Shown in pieces: positions 21,399 to 30,788 of a stretch of DNA of 47,490 bases. Both the position numbers and the translations under genes were made by a program. Under the pieces are notes generated by a model that saw only the letters and a list, made by a program, of their open reading frames with translations, had not been told where the DNA came from and made no database searches. Location of the stretch: positions 1 to 47,490 of the forward strand of contig CAZYIS010000005.1 of the NCBI GenBank assembly GCA_964647695.1. The letters are read 5' to 3'. This DNA is from VGKP01 sp964647695. Lineage in GTDB: Archaea > Nanobdellota > Nanobdellia > Pacearchaeales > GW2011-AR1. How positions within the stretch are numbered: the stretch's first letter is position 1; each line of letters begins with the position of its first letter.

Positions 21399-23101
21399 AA
21401 TTTCTTAATTACTGATAGTTCTTGGAGAACTTTAAGTTCACTGGCTGAAAGAAGGTCCTTATGTTCTTTGAATTTCTTGAATTGTTTATCGCCCATGTCA
21501 GAATAAAGGTATTTGACATCTTTGAGTCTTCTATCAAAAGTTATTCCTGGGAGAGCCATGGCAAGTTCTTGACCTTCCAAACCTTCATCTACTCCAGATT
21601 TGTCCAATTGAAGAGATTTTATCCTGGCTACGGTTTCTCCTCGTTCATCTATTAGATGGGTTCCTATTTTTGCTTTTCCCCCAATTACTTTAACTCCGAA
21701 TATGGCTGGATTTGAGTTTTTGAATAAATAGTTATGAAGAATTTCTAGTTTGCAGACTGTAGAAAGCTCCATTAGTTTTTCTTTTTCAATCTCTGCTCTT
21801 TGGGCAGTTCTCCAGAGAGAAAGGTCTTCGATTAGTTTATAGATTACATCGTTGGTGATAATTTTTACCTTTCCTTTTTCCACATCTTCATCCAGTTCAA
21901 CATTGAATCCAACAATTACTGCATCTAGAGGATTAATTTCTAGATTTGCTTTGGCTGAATTAACATCTGCCTTTCCGATGGGACCTATGCCTGATTTAAG
22001 AATTTGAATATTTTCTTGTTTTAATAGTGTAATTAATGCCTCTAAACTTCCAAGGGATTCGGCTTTGATAATTATTCCTTGCTTGTCGGTTTGTAATGCG
22101 GAAGAAATTTCTTTTTTGAATTGCACTTTTGCTTTTTCCATGTCAGATTTATTCTTAACCTGTTGGAAGGGCATTCCGGAATAGATTCCTTCATTATTTG
22201 TTAGCTGTAGTCTAACTCCCGTTGCGGCAGTAGCTTGTTTTGTTGCAGCAAATTTGTTTTGCAAAGGAAGAATTTCTTGCAAAGATCTTACTTTAGAAAT
22301 TATGGGATCATTGAAAGATGCAATGACTACTTCATCTCCTTCATTTAGCGATCCTTCGTATAATATGGCTTCGGCATAGTTAGTAGACTTATCTTTTTTT
22401 ACTTCAAGAATTACTCCTTTGGCTTCTTCGGTTACTTTTAATCTTTCTTTAAGGAATTTTTGGCAAAGACCACATAAAACAAAAAGTAATTCAGATATTC
22501 CTTGTTTTGTTCTGGCTGAGCAGGGAACTAGAGCAATCTTTTTTGTGAAATCAGTTACTTCATAGAACAAATCAGAATCAAATCCTTGTTCTCTTAAACT
22601 TCCCTGGAATGTAAGCAGAGATTCTTGAAATTCTTGATCTACATTTAATGCCTGAGATTGAATTGATGTTCTTAGATCATCTCCATTTTTCCATCCGGAA
22701 ATTGTATCTAATTTATTTAGAGCAATTAGAAAAGGAGTTTTATTTGCCTTTAGAATTTGAAGGACTTCGGCAGTTTGGGGTTTTATTCCTTCTTTAATAT
22801 TTACAACGAGAATTGCTAGATCTGCTAGTGCTCCTCCTCGCTTTCTAAGATTTGTGAATGCAGCGTGGCCAGGAGTATCTATAAATAGGAATCCAGGAAT
22901 TTCAAGAGCAATTTTTGTTTTTTCAATTAGGGGGCAGGCAGATTTTATTTGTTCCAGAGGATATTTTGTAAAAGATATTTTTTGCGTAATTCCTCCGGCT
23001 TCATCCTTCTGCAGAGAACTACCTCTAAAACAATCTAGAATACTAGTTTTACCGTGATCTACGTGTCCACATACTGTAACTATTGGTGATCTTAATGTCA
23101 T
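21395..23101 (-). CDS. infB: translation initiation factor aIF5B
   Basis: A 568-residue aIF5B. G1 is GHVDHGKT (12-19), switch region DEAGGITQKIS, G3 is DTPGHAAF, G4 is NKLD. Domain II follows (EGSLNEGDEVVIAS), then domain III (QGIIIKAESLGSLEALITLL) and domain IV (AIFGVKVIGGKAKIGTHLIDERGETVARIKSLQLD), with the C-terminal helix. It promotes ribosomal subunit joining. It keeps the usual archaeal neighbourhood with S6e and aIF2-gamma, though three small plus-strand frames intervene. A GGAG lies about 10 nt before the ATG. Confidence 0.94.
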   Translation of the reverse strand: MTLRSPIVTVCGHVDHGKTSILDCFRGSSLQKDEAGGITQKISFTKYPLEQIKSACPLIEKTKIALEIPGFLFIDTPGHAAFTNLRKRGGALADLAILVVNIKEGIKPQTAEVLQILKANKTPFLIALNKLDTISGWKNGDDLRTSIQSQALNVDQEFQESLLTFQGSLREQGFDSDLFYEVTDFTKKIALVPCSARTKQGISELLFVLCGLCQKFLKERLKVTEEAKGVILEVKKDKSTNYAEAILYEGSLNEGDEVVIASFNDPIISKVRSLQEILPLQNKFAATKQATAATGVRLQLTNNEGIYSGMPFQQVKNKSDMEKAKVQFKKEISSALQTDKQGIIIKAESLGSLEALITLLKQENIQILKSGIGPIGKADVNSAKANLEINPLDAVIVGFNVELDEDVEKGKVKIITNDVIYKLIEDLSLWRTAQRAEIEKEKLMELSTVCKLEILHNYLFKNSNPAIFGVKVIGGKAKIGTHLIDERGETVARIKSLQLDKSGVDEGLEGQELAMALPGITFDRRLKDVKYLYSDMGDKQFKKFKEHKDLLSASELKVLQELSVIKKF

Positions 23102-23205
23102 TTTTATTGCTCCTAATCATTCATAATTAGAGAGGGTTAGAGGTTTTTAAAGGTTTTATTGATATGAAAATTAAACCGGGTATCGAGTAATTATTTGTGA
23201 GAGAG

Positions 23206-24144
23206 TTAAAACTTTGATTTTATAAATAGAAACAAACTAGAAATAATAGAGCCAACTAATTGACAAGTTATATCTTTTTGAGAATCCCATAGGTCTCCTT
23301 GGGTTGCTAAGAAAGAGTCACCTAATGCAGGGTTAGCAACTTTTATCACTATCATTTCAATGGTTTCATAGGATAGACTGAGAAAGGCTAAAAATGAGAT
23401 ACCTAAAATTGTTAACCAAATTCCTTGCAATTTTAATCTTTTTCTAAAATATTCTAAAGTAGGATAAATTAAAATTGCTCCAAATAAAAAATGAATAATT
23501 CTATCAAAATTATTGCTCCCTAGGAATTGACAATGGGAAAATAGGAAGACAACAAGATTATTGCATTGACTTGGGAGATTTAGAAAATTTTCAATAATAT
23601 AACCGAAGGGAACTGAACCATAGGTATAATGAACTCCTACTGTGTGTAAAAATAAGAATAAAAAGAATAAAATATAGGAAGTTAAACTAAATTGAAATTT
23701 TTTGTAGGTAGCTAGTAGAATAAGAATTATAGCAAGAGTAAAAGAATTCTCTAGATACCAGTCAGATCTTAGATAAACATTGAAGCTTAATAATATGAAT
23801 GAAATTACAAAAATAAAAAACAAAATTAATAATTTTTCTTTATTTGAATTAAACTTTTTTATGAGAATGTTGATTAAAATAGAAAAAATAAAAGAGATTA
23901 TAAAAATATAATTAAAATTCAAAAAGAATGAAGAGCCTAAAGAAATAAATAAGGTTAGTCCTGCTAGGAATGAGATTAAACAATTTATAAATCCATTTTT
24001 AGAGATAATAAAAAGTAGAATAAATATCAATAAAGAAAAAATAATATCTGAGTTAAAGGTGATAAGTTTATCTAAATAGAATAGAATGAAAGTTAGTAGG
24101 GTTAAACTTAAACTAATAATTGATCTTTTTAAGATATCATTCAT
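23206..24144 (-). CDS. YjdF/DUF2238-family membrane protein
   Basis: A 312-residue polytopic membrane protein, about nine helices, very rich in Ile, Leu and Phe. The second half carries DUF2238 (YjdF) marks: VGVHYTYGSVPFGYI, NFDRIIHFLFGAILIYP, YETIEMIV and, near the end, GDLWDSQKDITCQLVG, which corresponds to the family's GDxWDxxKDMxxAxxG. The function of the family is unknown. The first 120 residues are extra hydrophobic helices beyond the typical ~200-residue core. Single gene. Confidence 0.8.
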   Translation of the reverse strand: MNDILKRSIISLSLTLLTFILFYLDKLITFNSDIIFSLLIFILLFIISKNGFINCLISFLAGLTLFISLGSSFFLNFNYIFIISFIFSILINILIKKFNSNKEKLLILFFIFVISFILLSFNVYLRSDWYLENSFTLAIILILLATYKKFQFSLTSYILFFLFLFLHTVGVHYTYGSVPFGYIIENFLNLPSQCNNLVVFLFSHCQFLGSNNFDRIIHFLFGAILIYPTLEYFRKRLKLQGIWLTILGISFLAFLSLSYETIEMIVIKVANPALGDSFLATQGDLWDSQKDITCQLVGSIISSLFLFIKSKF

Positions 24145-24216
24145 AGGAGGATTAGTAAAAAAGGATTATTAAATCTTATTAGAAAGTATTAAAAATAAGA
24201 GAATAGTATTTTAATT

Positions 24217-24981
24217 ATGAAAATAGAGGCAAATATTACTAAAACGAAGTTATTCTTTTTAATAGCATCTTTGTTTGTTATAACTGGAGCAATTTTTGCT
24301 TTCGCCTATAATTCTTCTCCTGCTAATCCTGCAGTTTTTGGACATTCAATTAATGAAATAGATGGATTTCCTAATTGCACGTCACAACAGGCATTGACCC
24401 ATAACTCTAGTGGTTGGAGCTGTATAAGTACTCAACCACCAGTAGATAATGGATATTCTTCTGCTTGGACTTCAGTACAAGCAGGTGGAGATTTTACATT
24501 TGAGCATGATTTAGGAACAACTGATTTGGTAGGTTATATTTATGCTTCTAGCGTTCCTACAGGAGATAATCCTCAAATGTTTTATTATGCACAATATAAT
24601 AGCGCATATAATAATGGTTGTTCACCTGGTGCTGCTGGAGGATATGTTACAAAGTTAAATAGTACACATGTAAGAATATCTGTTTTATCTGCTTCTACTA
24701 CCACTGGACTCTCTTCTAGTACTACAAATCAATATAACTATATCAAAGTGGTTTTGAAAAAAGCGACTCCTGGAATAATTGTGGCTGGAGGATCCTATGG
24801 CACAATATGTACTGGTAGCACAAACGGAATAACTTCGCTATGGGGTTTGGCAGGAGTATTGAATGGAAAAGTAGTTTGTATGAATAATAGTACTTTGATG
24901 ACTCTTACGGGTGGCAAATTGGATGCAAATGGAAATCCTTCTTCAGGTCCATTTTTCTGTGTTAGTCAATTGAAACCTTAA
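24217..24981 (+). CDS. secreted or surface-anchored protein, 254 aa
   Basis: An N-terminal hydrophobic segment (residues about 11-30, LFFLIASLFVITGAIFAFAY) acts as signal or anchor. The exported part is rich in Ser, Thr, Gly and Asn, with six cysteines (NCTSQQ, SCIST, GCSPG, ICTGS, VCMNN, FCVS) and many N-x-S/T sequons. ISVLSASTTTGLSSSTTNQYNYIKVVLKK looks like beta-sandwich strands. It resembles bacterial or viral fibre-like surface proteins in composition only. Family not recognised. TATA-like AT-rich DNA precedes it. Confidence 0.6.
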   Translation: MKIEANITKTKLFFLIASLFVITGAIFAFAYNSSPANPAVFGHSINEIDGFPNCTSQQALTHNSSGWSCISTQPPVDNGYSSAWTSVQAGGDFTFEHDLGTTDLVGYIYASSVPTGDNPQMFYYAQYNSAYNNGCSPGAAGGYVTKLNSTHVRISVLSASTTTGLSSSTTNQYNYIKVVLKKATPGIIVAGGSYGTICTGSTNGITSLWGLAGVLNGKVVCMNNSTLMTLTGGKLDANGNPSSGPFFCVSQLKP

Positions 24982-25033
24982 TTAAAATAATTTCTTTTGA
25001 ATTAGAAGAATTGAGATAAATATTATTTTTGAT

Positions 25034-26446
25034 TTATCCTTTTACAACAGCAAGAGGTTTCAATCGGGCAACTAACTGGCCTATGCCTAGTTCATCTGAA
25101 ACTCGAGCGACTTCATTAACATCTTTGTAGGCTTCGGGAGCTTCTTCAATTGCGCCTTTCATGGAATTGGCTTTTAGCATTACATCTTTATCTTTCATTT
25201 GTTTTGTTAAAGATTCTTCACTAATGTTTTTTGTGGCAAAACTTCTGGATAAAACACGACCCGCTCCATGGGCGGTGGATGCAAAAGAAAGTTCTTCTGC
25301 TTTTTTTGTTCCAATAAGGACATAGGAAAATGTGCCCATGCTTCCGGGAATGAAAATTGGTTGCCCTAGCTTTCGATACTTTGTTGGAATTTCTGATCTT
25401 CCGGGACCGAAGGAACGAGTGGCACCTTTTCTATGAACGCAGAGTGTGCAGGATTTTCCGTTTACTTTATGCTCTTCGAATTTTGCAATGTTGTGGCAAA
25501 TATCATAGATCAGTTCAAGTTTTGATTTTGGAAAGAATTTGGAGAAAGATTTTCTAATTTGATGAGTAATTAACTGTCTATTTACAAAAGCAAAATTTGC
25601 AGCAGCGTTCATTGCAGCGCGATAATCTTTTCCTAGAGGGGAATCAATAGGTGCACAGATTAATTCTCTGTCAGGCAAATGCTTCCAACCATATTCTTTT
25701 TCCATTTTCATAATATAATCGGATGCGGTTTGATGACCTAATCCCCTACTGCCACAATGGACCATGATCACTATTTGTCCTTTCTTTAATTTGAGCGCAG
25801 AAGCAGTTTTATCGTCGAAGATTGATTCAACTTCCTGAATTTCTAGAAAATGATTTCCGGATCCAAGTGAACCCAACTGGGATCTTCCTCTTGCTCTTGC
25901 TTTTTGGCTAACTTTAAGCGCATCGGCTCCTTCAAGGCAACCATTATCTTCCATGCATTCCAGATCATCTTTTGTGGCATAGCCTTTTTTCAGAGCCCAT
26001 TTTGCTCCAGTGTTTAGGACTTCGGAAACTTCGTTATCACTTAGATTAAATTCGGACTCTTTTCCAACTCCGGAAGGAACATTTTTATAGATTTCAGTAA
26101 GAGTTTCCTTTCTTTTTTTCATAAATTCATCTTTGGAAATATGGGTTGCAATTAGCCTTACTCCGCAATTGATGTCATAGCCTACTCCTCCGGGAGAGAT
26201 TATTCCTTTTTTTAGGTCAAAGGCTGCAACTCCTCCTATGGAAAATCCGTAACCTTGATGACAATCAGGCATGGCAATGGATTTTTCCACAATTCCGGGT
26301 AATTGGGCCACATTCTTTATCTGGGAAATGGTTTTATCCTCTTTTATCTTTTCCATGAGTAGATCTGAAGCAAATATGACTCCCGGAACGTTCATTTTGC
26401 CTGAAACAGGTATTTCAAACACGTTTTCTGACTTTTTCTTAATCAT
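25034..26446 (-). CDS. rtcB: tRNA-splicing RNA ligase RtcB
   Basis: A 470-residue RtcB. Metal-binding motifs are all present: MPDCHQGYGFSIGG, SPGGVGYDINCGVRL, MVHCGSRGLGHQ, CHNIAKFE, and HGAGRVLSRS with the guanylylated His. It joins 2',3'-cyclic-phosphate and 5'-OH RNA ends, as after tRNA intron removal. A longer frame extends upstream to 26617, but the start at 26446 matches known N-termini (KSENVFEIP) and has a TATAAA-type box 25 nt upstream. No intein is present. The archease gene, its cofactor, lies at 26946. Confidence 0.94.
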   Translation of the reverse strand: MIKKKSENVFEIPVSGKMNVPGVIFASDLLMEKIKEDKTISQIKNVAQLPGIVEKSIAMPDCHQGYGFSIGGVAAFDLKKGIISPGGVGYDINCGVRLIATHISKDEFMKKRKETLTEIYKNVPSGVGKESEFNLSDNEVSEVLNTGAKWALKKGYATKDDLECMEDNGCLEGADALKVSQKARARGRSQLGSLGSGNHFLEIQEVESIFDDKTASALKLKKGQIVIMVHCGSRGLGHQTASDYIMKMEKEYGWKHLPDRELICAPIDSPLGKDYRAAMNAAANFAFVNRQLITHQIRKSFSKFFPKSKLELIYDICHNIAKFEEHKVNGKSCTLCVHRKGATRSFGPGRSEIPTKYRKLGQPIFIPGSMGTFSYVLIGTKKAEELSFASTAHGAGRVLSRSFATKNISEESLTKQMKDKDVMLKANSMKGAIEEAPEAYKDVNEVARVSDELGIGQLVARLKPLAVVKG

Positions 26447-26466
26447 ATTTAGGAAAGAATAGGGTA

Positions 26467-26475
26467 ATTTATAAA
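26467..26475 (-). promoter_or_regulatory. TATA box deciding the RtcB start
   Basis: TTTATAAAT on the minus strand, centred about 25 nt before the ATG at 26446. It places the transcript start inside the longer upstream reading frame, so the upstream 57 codons cannot be used. Confidence 0.65.
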
Positions 26476-26551
26476 CATGTTCAAATCGGGATTTCAGGTC
26501 GTTAATAATGAAATAATAAGGTTTAAAAGGTAGTAAAAAAATCATATTATC

Positions 26552-26573
26552 CCTAAAGAATAGGATTCTTAGG
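26552..26573 (+). promoter_or_regulatory. hairpin covering a Shine-Dalgarno-like site
   Basis: CCTAA-(A)-GAAT pairs with ATTC-TTAGG around a 3-nt loop, 9 bp with one bulge. The right arm holds AGGA, 8 nt before the ATG at 26583. Folding would hide that site. A TATA-like TTTAAAAG near 26524 would give a leader that contains it. Confidence 0.4.
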
Positions 26574-26582
26574 AATTTAACA

Positions 26583-26945
26583 ATGAATAACCCACAATCA
26601 AAATACGAATTGGTCAATTATGGCTTGGAAAGTAGAGCAATGTTAGCTTTGCCTCCTAAAGACGTAGAATTTATGGCTAACGTATATTGGACTCTTAAAA
26701 TTAGCGCAGATATAGATGTGGAAAAGCAAAACATAGAAAGAAAGAAATCAAGACTTGAACCTCTTACAGTGGATAGAACATATGCTGAATTGAATAGATC
26801 AATGACTCAAGCATTTGGTATAGATGCTAGCAGTTTTTTAAGAACCCATAATGCCATAAGAAGAAAGAGTACTTGCCCTATTAATTATTCTATACAATAT
26901 CCTGGAAGAGAGAGAGAATATGCCGGCGAAGGACATTTAGTTTAG
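26583..26945 (+). CDS. hypothetical protein, 120 aa
   Basis: Not recognised. It is soluble, with a helical N-terminal two-thirds (VEFMANVYWTLKISADIDVEKQNIERKKSRLEP, then TYAELNRSMTQAFGIDASSFLRTHNAIRRKS) and a short polar end. It lies between rtcB (divergent) and archease (convergent, adjacent without overlap), so a link to RNA ligation is conceivable but unsupported. Its leader may form the hairpin at 26552-26573. Confidence 0.6.
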   Translation: MNNPQSKYELVNYGLESRAMLALPPKDVEFMANVYWTLKISADIDVEKQNIERKKSRLEPLTVDRTYAELNRSMTQAFGIDASSFLRTHNAIRRKSTCPINYSIQYPGREREYAGEGHLV

Positions 26946-27362
26946 TTAGATATCTAGAACTATTTGGGCACTGAAGGACTTACCTGATTTTTTAATAAAC
27001 ATTTCTGCATAGGTTGCAGCTTTTACGTGTTTAAGATTATTATTTTTAGTTAAATCTCCTAGTAAAACTCCAGATAAGGATTTTTCATCCTTACTGATTT
27101 TAATTTTGGCCGATGAAACGGCAAAATTTTCCGCATCCAATAAATAGATTAATTCGTCGATAAAACCATAGAGTAGAGACTCTTTGTTGTCTGCATTTAG
27201 ATTAATTTCCTTTTTAAGTTTTTTATTTATCTTAGTATTTCCAGAAATATAGCTGGAAAAGGCTAGGGCTGAATTTTCAAATAGTTCATTTAGAGATTTA
27301 CCTAGAATAGAGTATTTTATGTCGGCCGTATGCTCTAGTTCAATAAATTTTGATTCTTTCAT
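26946..27362 (-). CDS. archease
   Basis: A 138-residue archease. It has the N-terminal EHTADIKYSILGKSLNELFENSALAFSSYI and the central ESLLYGFIDELIYLLDAENFAVSSAKIKI, and ends with a strand FSAQIVLDI. Asp in HTADI and the terminal Asp are the calcium/metal-binding positions. Archease stimulates RtcB turnover and guanylylation. It lies 0.5 kb from rtcB on the same strand. The start has a TATA box at 27386-27393, shared with the divergent protease gene. Confidence 0.9.
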   Translation of the reverse strand: MKESKFIELEHTADIKYSILGKSLNELFENSALAFSSYISGNTKINKKLKKEINLNADNKESLLYGFIDELIYLLDAENFAVSSAKIKISKDEKSLSGVLLGDLTKNNNLKHVKAATYAEMFIKKSGKSFSAQIVLDI

Positions 27363-27385
27363 CGAATTAGTATAGCTGGAATAAG

Positions 27386-27393
27386 TTTATAAA
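27386..27393. promoter_or_regulatory. symmetric TATA box shared by archease and protease genes
   Basis: TTTATAAA is its own reverse complement. It lies about 25 nt before the plus-strand ATG at 27415 and about 28 nt before the minus-strand ATG at 27362. One element could serve both transcripts. Confidence 0.5.
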
Positions 27394-27414
27394 TTGAATT
27401 AGTCTAAAGAATTT

Positions 27415-28347
27415 ATGAAGGGGTTAGATGTTTTTGTTATATTGTTGCTCTTTTTAACCCTAGGTCTAGGAGTTTATATCTTGATTGAAAGTCTCCCAGG
27501 TAAAACCGTACAATTTGAATCTCAGGGAAATAGTGTGGGTGGAAATTATTCTCAAGTTTATGCTAATCAGGGACAATTCTACCCTAACATGAGATATCCG
27601 GACAGGATAATAACCTACTCAGTTTCTGATTCTTGTAATGCGCAAAAGAAATTAGATATCGATAGTGCATTTAGTATTTTGGAAAACAAAACTATTTTAA
27701 AATTTGATAAGATTTCAGCCAATGGACAAATAGATTTTCTATGTTCTAATATAAGTCCAAGTTCTACAGATAAGGATCATTTCGTAGCTGGTGAAGGTGG
27801 TCCAGTGGATGTTTTCATAAGCGGAAAATATTACGTTATTATGAGTGGAAAAGTTTCGCTCTATAGAGATGAAAAGTGCAGCACTCCGCAAATTGCAATC
27901 CACGAAATTCTTCATGCCCTAGGTTTTGATCATAATAATAATCAAAAGAGTATTATGTACCCAGTAACCAGCTGTGATGAAACCGTTGATTCCTATATCT
28001 CTGATGAAATAAACCTTCTTTATGCAGATTATTCCTATGCTGATCTTATTATAAATAACGCCGATGCATCTAAAGCTGGAAAATATATGGATTTCTCTAC
28101 GCAAATATCAAATATTGGTTTGAAAGATGCAAAGGATGTAACTCTGCATTTATATGCTGGAAATACGGAAGTTAAGAATATTTCTCTAGGAGATTTACCT
28201 ATAGGTTCTAAAAAAAGGATAGATGGAAAAGATGTTACGGTTCCTAAAGATGCAGCCACCATTAGAATGATAGTATCCATTGGAGCAGGTCAAAGAGAAC
28301 TTAATTTGAATAACAATGAATTGGAGTTAAATGTTATATCTTCTTAA
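27415..28347 (+). CDS. secreted metzincin-type metalloprotease with CARDB-like domain
   Basis: A 310-residue exported protein. An N-terminal hydrophobic anchor comes first (residues about 5-22, DVFVILLLFLTLGLGVYILI). The catalytic domain carries HEILHALGFDH at residues 163-173, the full HExxHxxGxxH zinc site, followed by SIMYPV as Met-turn. This is the matrixin/metzincin type. The last ~100 residues (ADLIINNADASKAGKYMDFSTQISNIGLKDAKDVTLHLYAG...) look like a CARDB adhesion domain. The substrate is unknown. It is read from a TATA box shared with archease. Confidence 0.88.
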   Translation: MKGLDVFVILLLFLTLGLGVYILIESLPGKTVQFESQGNSVGGNYSQVYANQGQFYPNMRYPDRIITYSVSDSCNAQKKLDIDSAFSILENKTILKFDKISANGQIDFLCSNISPSSTDKDHFVAGEGGPVDVFISGKYYVIMSGKVSLYRDEKCSTPQIAIHEILHALGFDHNNNQKSIMYPVTSCDETVDSYISDEINLLYADYSYADLIINNADASKAGKYMDFSTQISNIGLKDAKDVTLHLYAGNTEVKNISLGDLPIGSKKRIDGKDVTVPKDAATIRMIVSIGAGQRELNLNNNELELNVISS

Positions 28348-28411
28348 TAGGTCAATCTTAAAAGAGCAATCTTTAAATATAACTTTTTATAGATATAACT
28401 AGGAAATAAAC

Positions 28412-28915
28412 ATGGCTGAAAAAGATCAGGTAGCAAAGGAAAAAGTAGAGCACACAGGTATTTTTGATTTTAAAGGAGTTTATGGTTTTGCCAATGGATG
28501 GTTTAGGGATGAAGGTTTTGATTTGGAAGAGGAAAAATATTCTGAAGTGGTGACTGGAAATAAGAGAAATATAAAATTCGATTGGAAAGCTACTAAGAAT
28601 ATGTCTGATTTCTTTAAACATGAATTAAAAGCTAAATTTGAAATAAAAGATTTGGAAGATATTGAAGTAGAGATAGATGGTAAAAAGAAGAAAACCAATA
28701 GAGGTAAAATTTCTGTGGAAGTAAAGGGAACATTAATTACGGATCAGTCCAGTAAATGGGATATTACTCCATTCTATAGATTTTTGAGAGATGCCTATAG
28801 CAAATATGTTATTCCGGCAAGGGTCGGAAGTAACGCAGATAAGGTTGTGTCTGATGTTATAGGATTTAAGGAAGAATTGAAGGCATTTTTAGAATTAAGT
28901 GGAAGAAGAAATTAG
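28412..28915 (+). CDS. hypothetical protein, 167 aa
   Basis: Not recognised. It is soluble and mixed alpha/beta: FDFKGVYGFANGWFRDEGFDLEEEKYSE, a strand-like RNIKFDWKATKN, a Lys/Glu-rich central hairpin (IEVEIDGKKKKTNRGKISVEVKG), and SSKWDITPFYRFLRDAYSKYVIPARVGSNADK. The alternation of strands and amphipathic segments suggests a lipid- or membrane-interacting sheet, but this is inference. It follows a TATA-like AT-rich element and precedes the Ig-like membrane protein gene. Confidence 0.65.
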   Translation: MAEKDQVAKEKVEHTGIFDFKGVYGFANGWFRDEGFDLEEEKYSEVVTGNKRNIKFDWKATKNMSDFFKHELKAKFEIKDLEDIEVEIDGKKKKTNRGKISVEVKGTLITDQSSKWDITPFYRFLRDAYSKYVIPARVGSNADKVVSDVIGFKEELKAFLELSGRRN

Positions 28916-28976
28916 AAAAAAATAAATTATTTTGCGTAATACAAATATTTATATAATACTTACTTTTGATAAAAAT

Positions 28977-30350
28977 ATGATAAAAAAGATTTTGGTGTTT
29001 ATACTTGCTTTAACAATGGTATTACCATTGTTTGTTTCGGCATCGTTAGATGTATATAAAGTCGATAAGCAATCGGTAATTATTTCTGAACTTAATAATC
29101 CGGCAACATTTGAATTTGATATTACTAATAATGGATCGTCAGAAAGTGCTGAAATGTATTCTTTCGTAGGTGTTAGTTTTGTGCCTAACGGAACATTTAA
29201 TTTGGCCAGCGGATTGAATAAAATTGATGTGACTGCCCAATTGAATCCAGATCTAATGTCCAAGAGAGGCTATTACTATTTTGAATATGAAATTAAAGGG
29301 GCTAATTCCGGAATTACTGGAGATAAGATATTGGTTGAGATAAGATCATTAAAGGATTTGCTTAGTTTTGAAACGGATAAATTTAACATTGGCGATTCAG
29401 AAGTTAAATTGAAGGTTACCAATACTAAAAATATTAATTTAACTAATCTGAATTTACATTTTAATTCCATATTCTTTGATACGCAAAAAACATTAAGTTT
29501 TGCACCCTATGAATCTAAGGATATAACTTTGAAGGTTAATAAGGAAGGAATAGATAAGATTGAATCGGGTAATTATGTTTATCACACAGATTTGACTCTT
29601 GGAAAAGTCAATGTTAGCGTCGAATCAAGTTTGAATTATCTTCCTAGAGAAGAAATTTCTTCAACCACATCCAGTGAAGGATTTATAATTAGAAAATCAA
29701 CCTATACCAGAACCAATGTAGGTAATGTTGTTGCCACAGCTACAATTCAGACATCTAGAGATGTTTTGAGTAGACTATATACTATTAATTCCATTGAACC
29801 AGTTAGCGTTAAAAGAAATGCATTGTATGCAACCTACACTTGGGAAAAGAATCTTAATCCTGGAGAATCCTATTCGGTTACTACTACAACAAATTATACT
29901 TTGCCATTCATATTCATATTGCTGGTAATCGTTATAGCATTACTGGTTAAGGCATACACTAGAACCAATATGGTGGTTAATAAGAAAGTTTCCTATGTTA
30001 AGACTAGAGGCGGAGAATTTGCACTTAAGGTAACATTAAGCGTTAAGGCAAAGAAGTATGTAGAAAATATTCAAGTTATAGACAGACTACCTGGAATGAC
30101 TCAATTATATGAGAAGTTTGGCATAAGACCTGATAAGATTGACGCAGCAACCAAGAGATTATTCTGGAATATTGATAGATTGAACTCTGGAGAAGAAAGA
30201 GTTTATTCCTATATAATCTATTCAAAGGTTAATGTGGTTGGAAGATTTGAGCTACCATCAGCAACTGCAGTTTACCAAAGAGATGGAAATACGGAACAAA
30301 TCTTATCCAATAGAACATTCTTCGTGGCTGAAACAACTAGACATAGATAA
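28977..30350 (+). CDS. membrane protein with extracellular Ig-like domains
   Basis: A 457-residue protein. The signal peptide is IKKILVFILALTMVLPLFVSA. About 290 extracellular residues follow, rich in beta-strands (VIISELNNPATFEFDITNNGSSESA..., DVTAQLNPDLMSKRGYYYFEYEIKG), in Ig-like/COG1470 style. A transmembrane helix, FIFILLVIVIALLVKAY, lies near residue 318. A beta-rich part of ~130 residues follows, presumably on the other side of the membrane. The first in-frame ATG is at 28932, but the ATG at 28977 begins the signal peptide and has a TATA box (TTTATATA near 28951) at the right spacing. Confidence 0.75.
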   Translation: MIKKILVFILALTMVLPLFVSASLDVYKVDKQSVIISELNNPATFEFDITNNGSSESAEMYSFVGVSFVPNGTFNLASGLNKIDVTAQLNPDLMSKRGYYYFEYEIKGANSGITGDKILVEIRSLKDLLSFETDKFNIGDSEVKLKVTNTKNINLTNLNLHFNSIFFDTQKTLSFAPYESKDITLKVNKEGIDKIESGNYVYHTDLTLGKVNVSVESSLNYLPREEISSTTSSEGFIIRKSTYTRTNVGNVVATATIQTSRDVLSRLYTINSIEPVSVKRNALYATYTWEKNLNPGESYSVTTTTNYTLPFIFILLVIVIALLVKAYTRTNMVVNKKVSYVKTRGGEFALKVTLSVKAKKYVENIQVIDRLPGMTQLYEKFGIRPDKIDAATKRLFWNIDRLNSGEERVYSYIIYSKVNVVGRFELPSATAVYQRDGNTEQILSNRTFFVAETTRHR

Positions 30351-30426
30351 TTTTTAGGGCGCAAACAATCACTCGGTTTTTTGATATTTTAGTAATATTT
30401 AAATAGGATTCAAAAGGGGTATTTTT

Positions 30427-30717
30427 ATGACTAAAGATTTAGTATACCTTCATTTTCAGCAAGGTCGAGGATGGAATAAGAATAGATTTACTGCAGATGG
30501 AATAGATATTCTAGTTATGGATGCAATTCCTATTGGTCCACCAGTAGTAGTTAACGCAAGACAAGAAGAGATAACTCCAGAAACAGCAAGAATATCTGCT
30601 GGATATGAAAATAGAGGTGCTCAGGCATATACAGTCAATAAATGGCCTATTGGAAATGGAGATTTTAATGCTATCCAATTCTATAGATTACCTGAAAATA
30701 TTTCTTCTAAGAAGTAA
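30427..30717 (+). CDS. hypothetical protein, 96 aa
   Basis: Not recognised. It is soluble with no cysteine: DLVYLHFQQGRGWNKNRFTADGIDILVMDAIPIGPPVVVNARQEEITPETARISAGYENRG. The pattern suggests a small beta-rich domain. TATA-like ATATTTAAAT near 30400 lies at the usual spacing before the ATG, supporting it as a separate gene. Confidence 0.55.
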   Translation: MTKDLVYLHFQQGRGWNKNRFTADGIDILVMDAIPIGPPVVVNARQEEITPETARISAGYENRGAQAYTVNKWPIGNGDFNAIQFYRLPENISSKK

Positions 30718-30788
30718 ATAACCATTAGTTTATTTAGAATATCTATCTTAATCATAATATTAATAAAGCAGGTTAATTCTATACTGTC

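Noticed and set aside
26479..26495. GTTCAAATC sequence like a tRNA T loop
   Set aside because: No T stem, acceptor stem or anticodon arm can be drawn around it.
25034..26617. Longer RtcB with 57 extra N-terminal residues
   Set aside because: The TATA box at 26467-26475 lies inside the extra codons and the start at 26446 matches RtcB N-termini.
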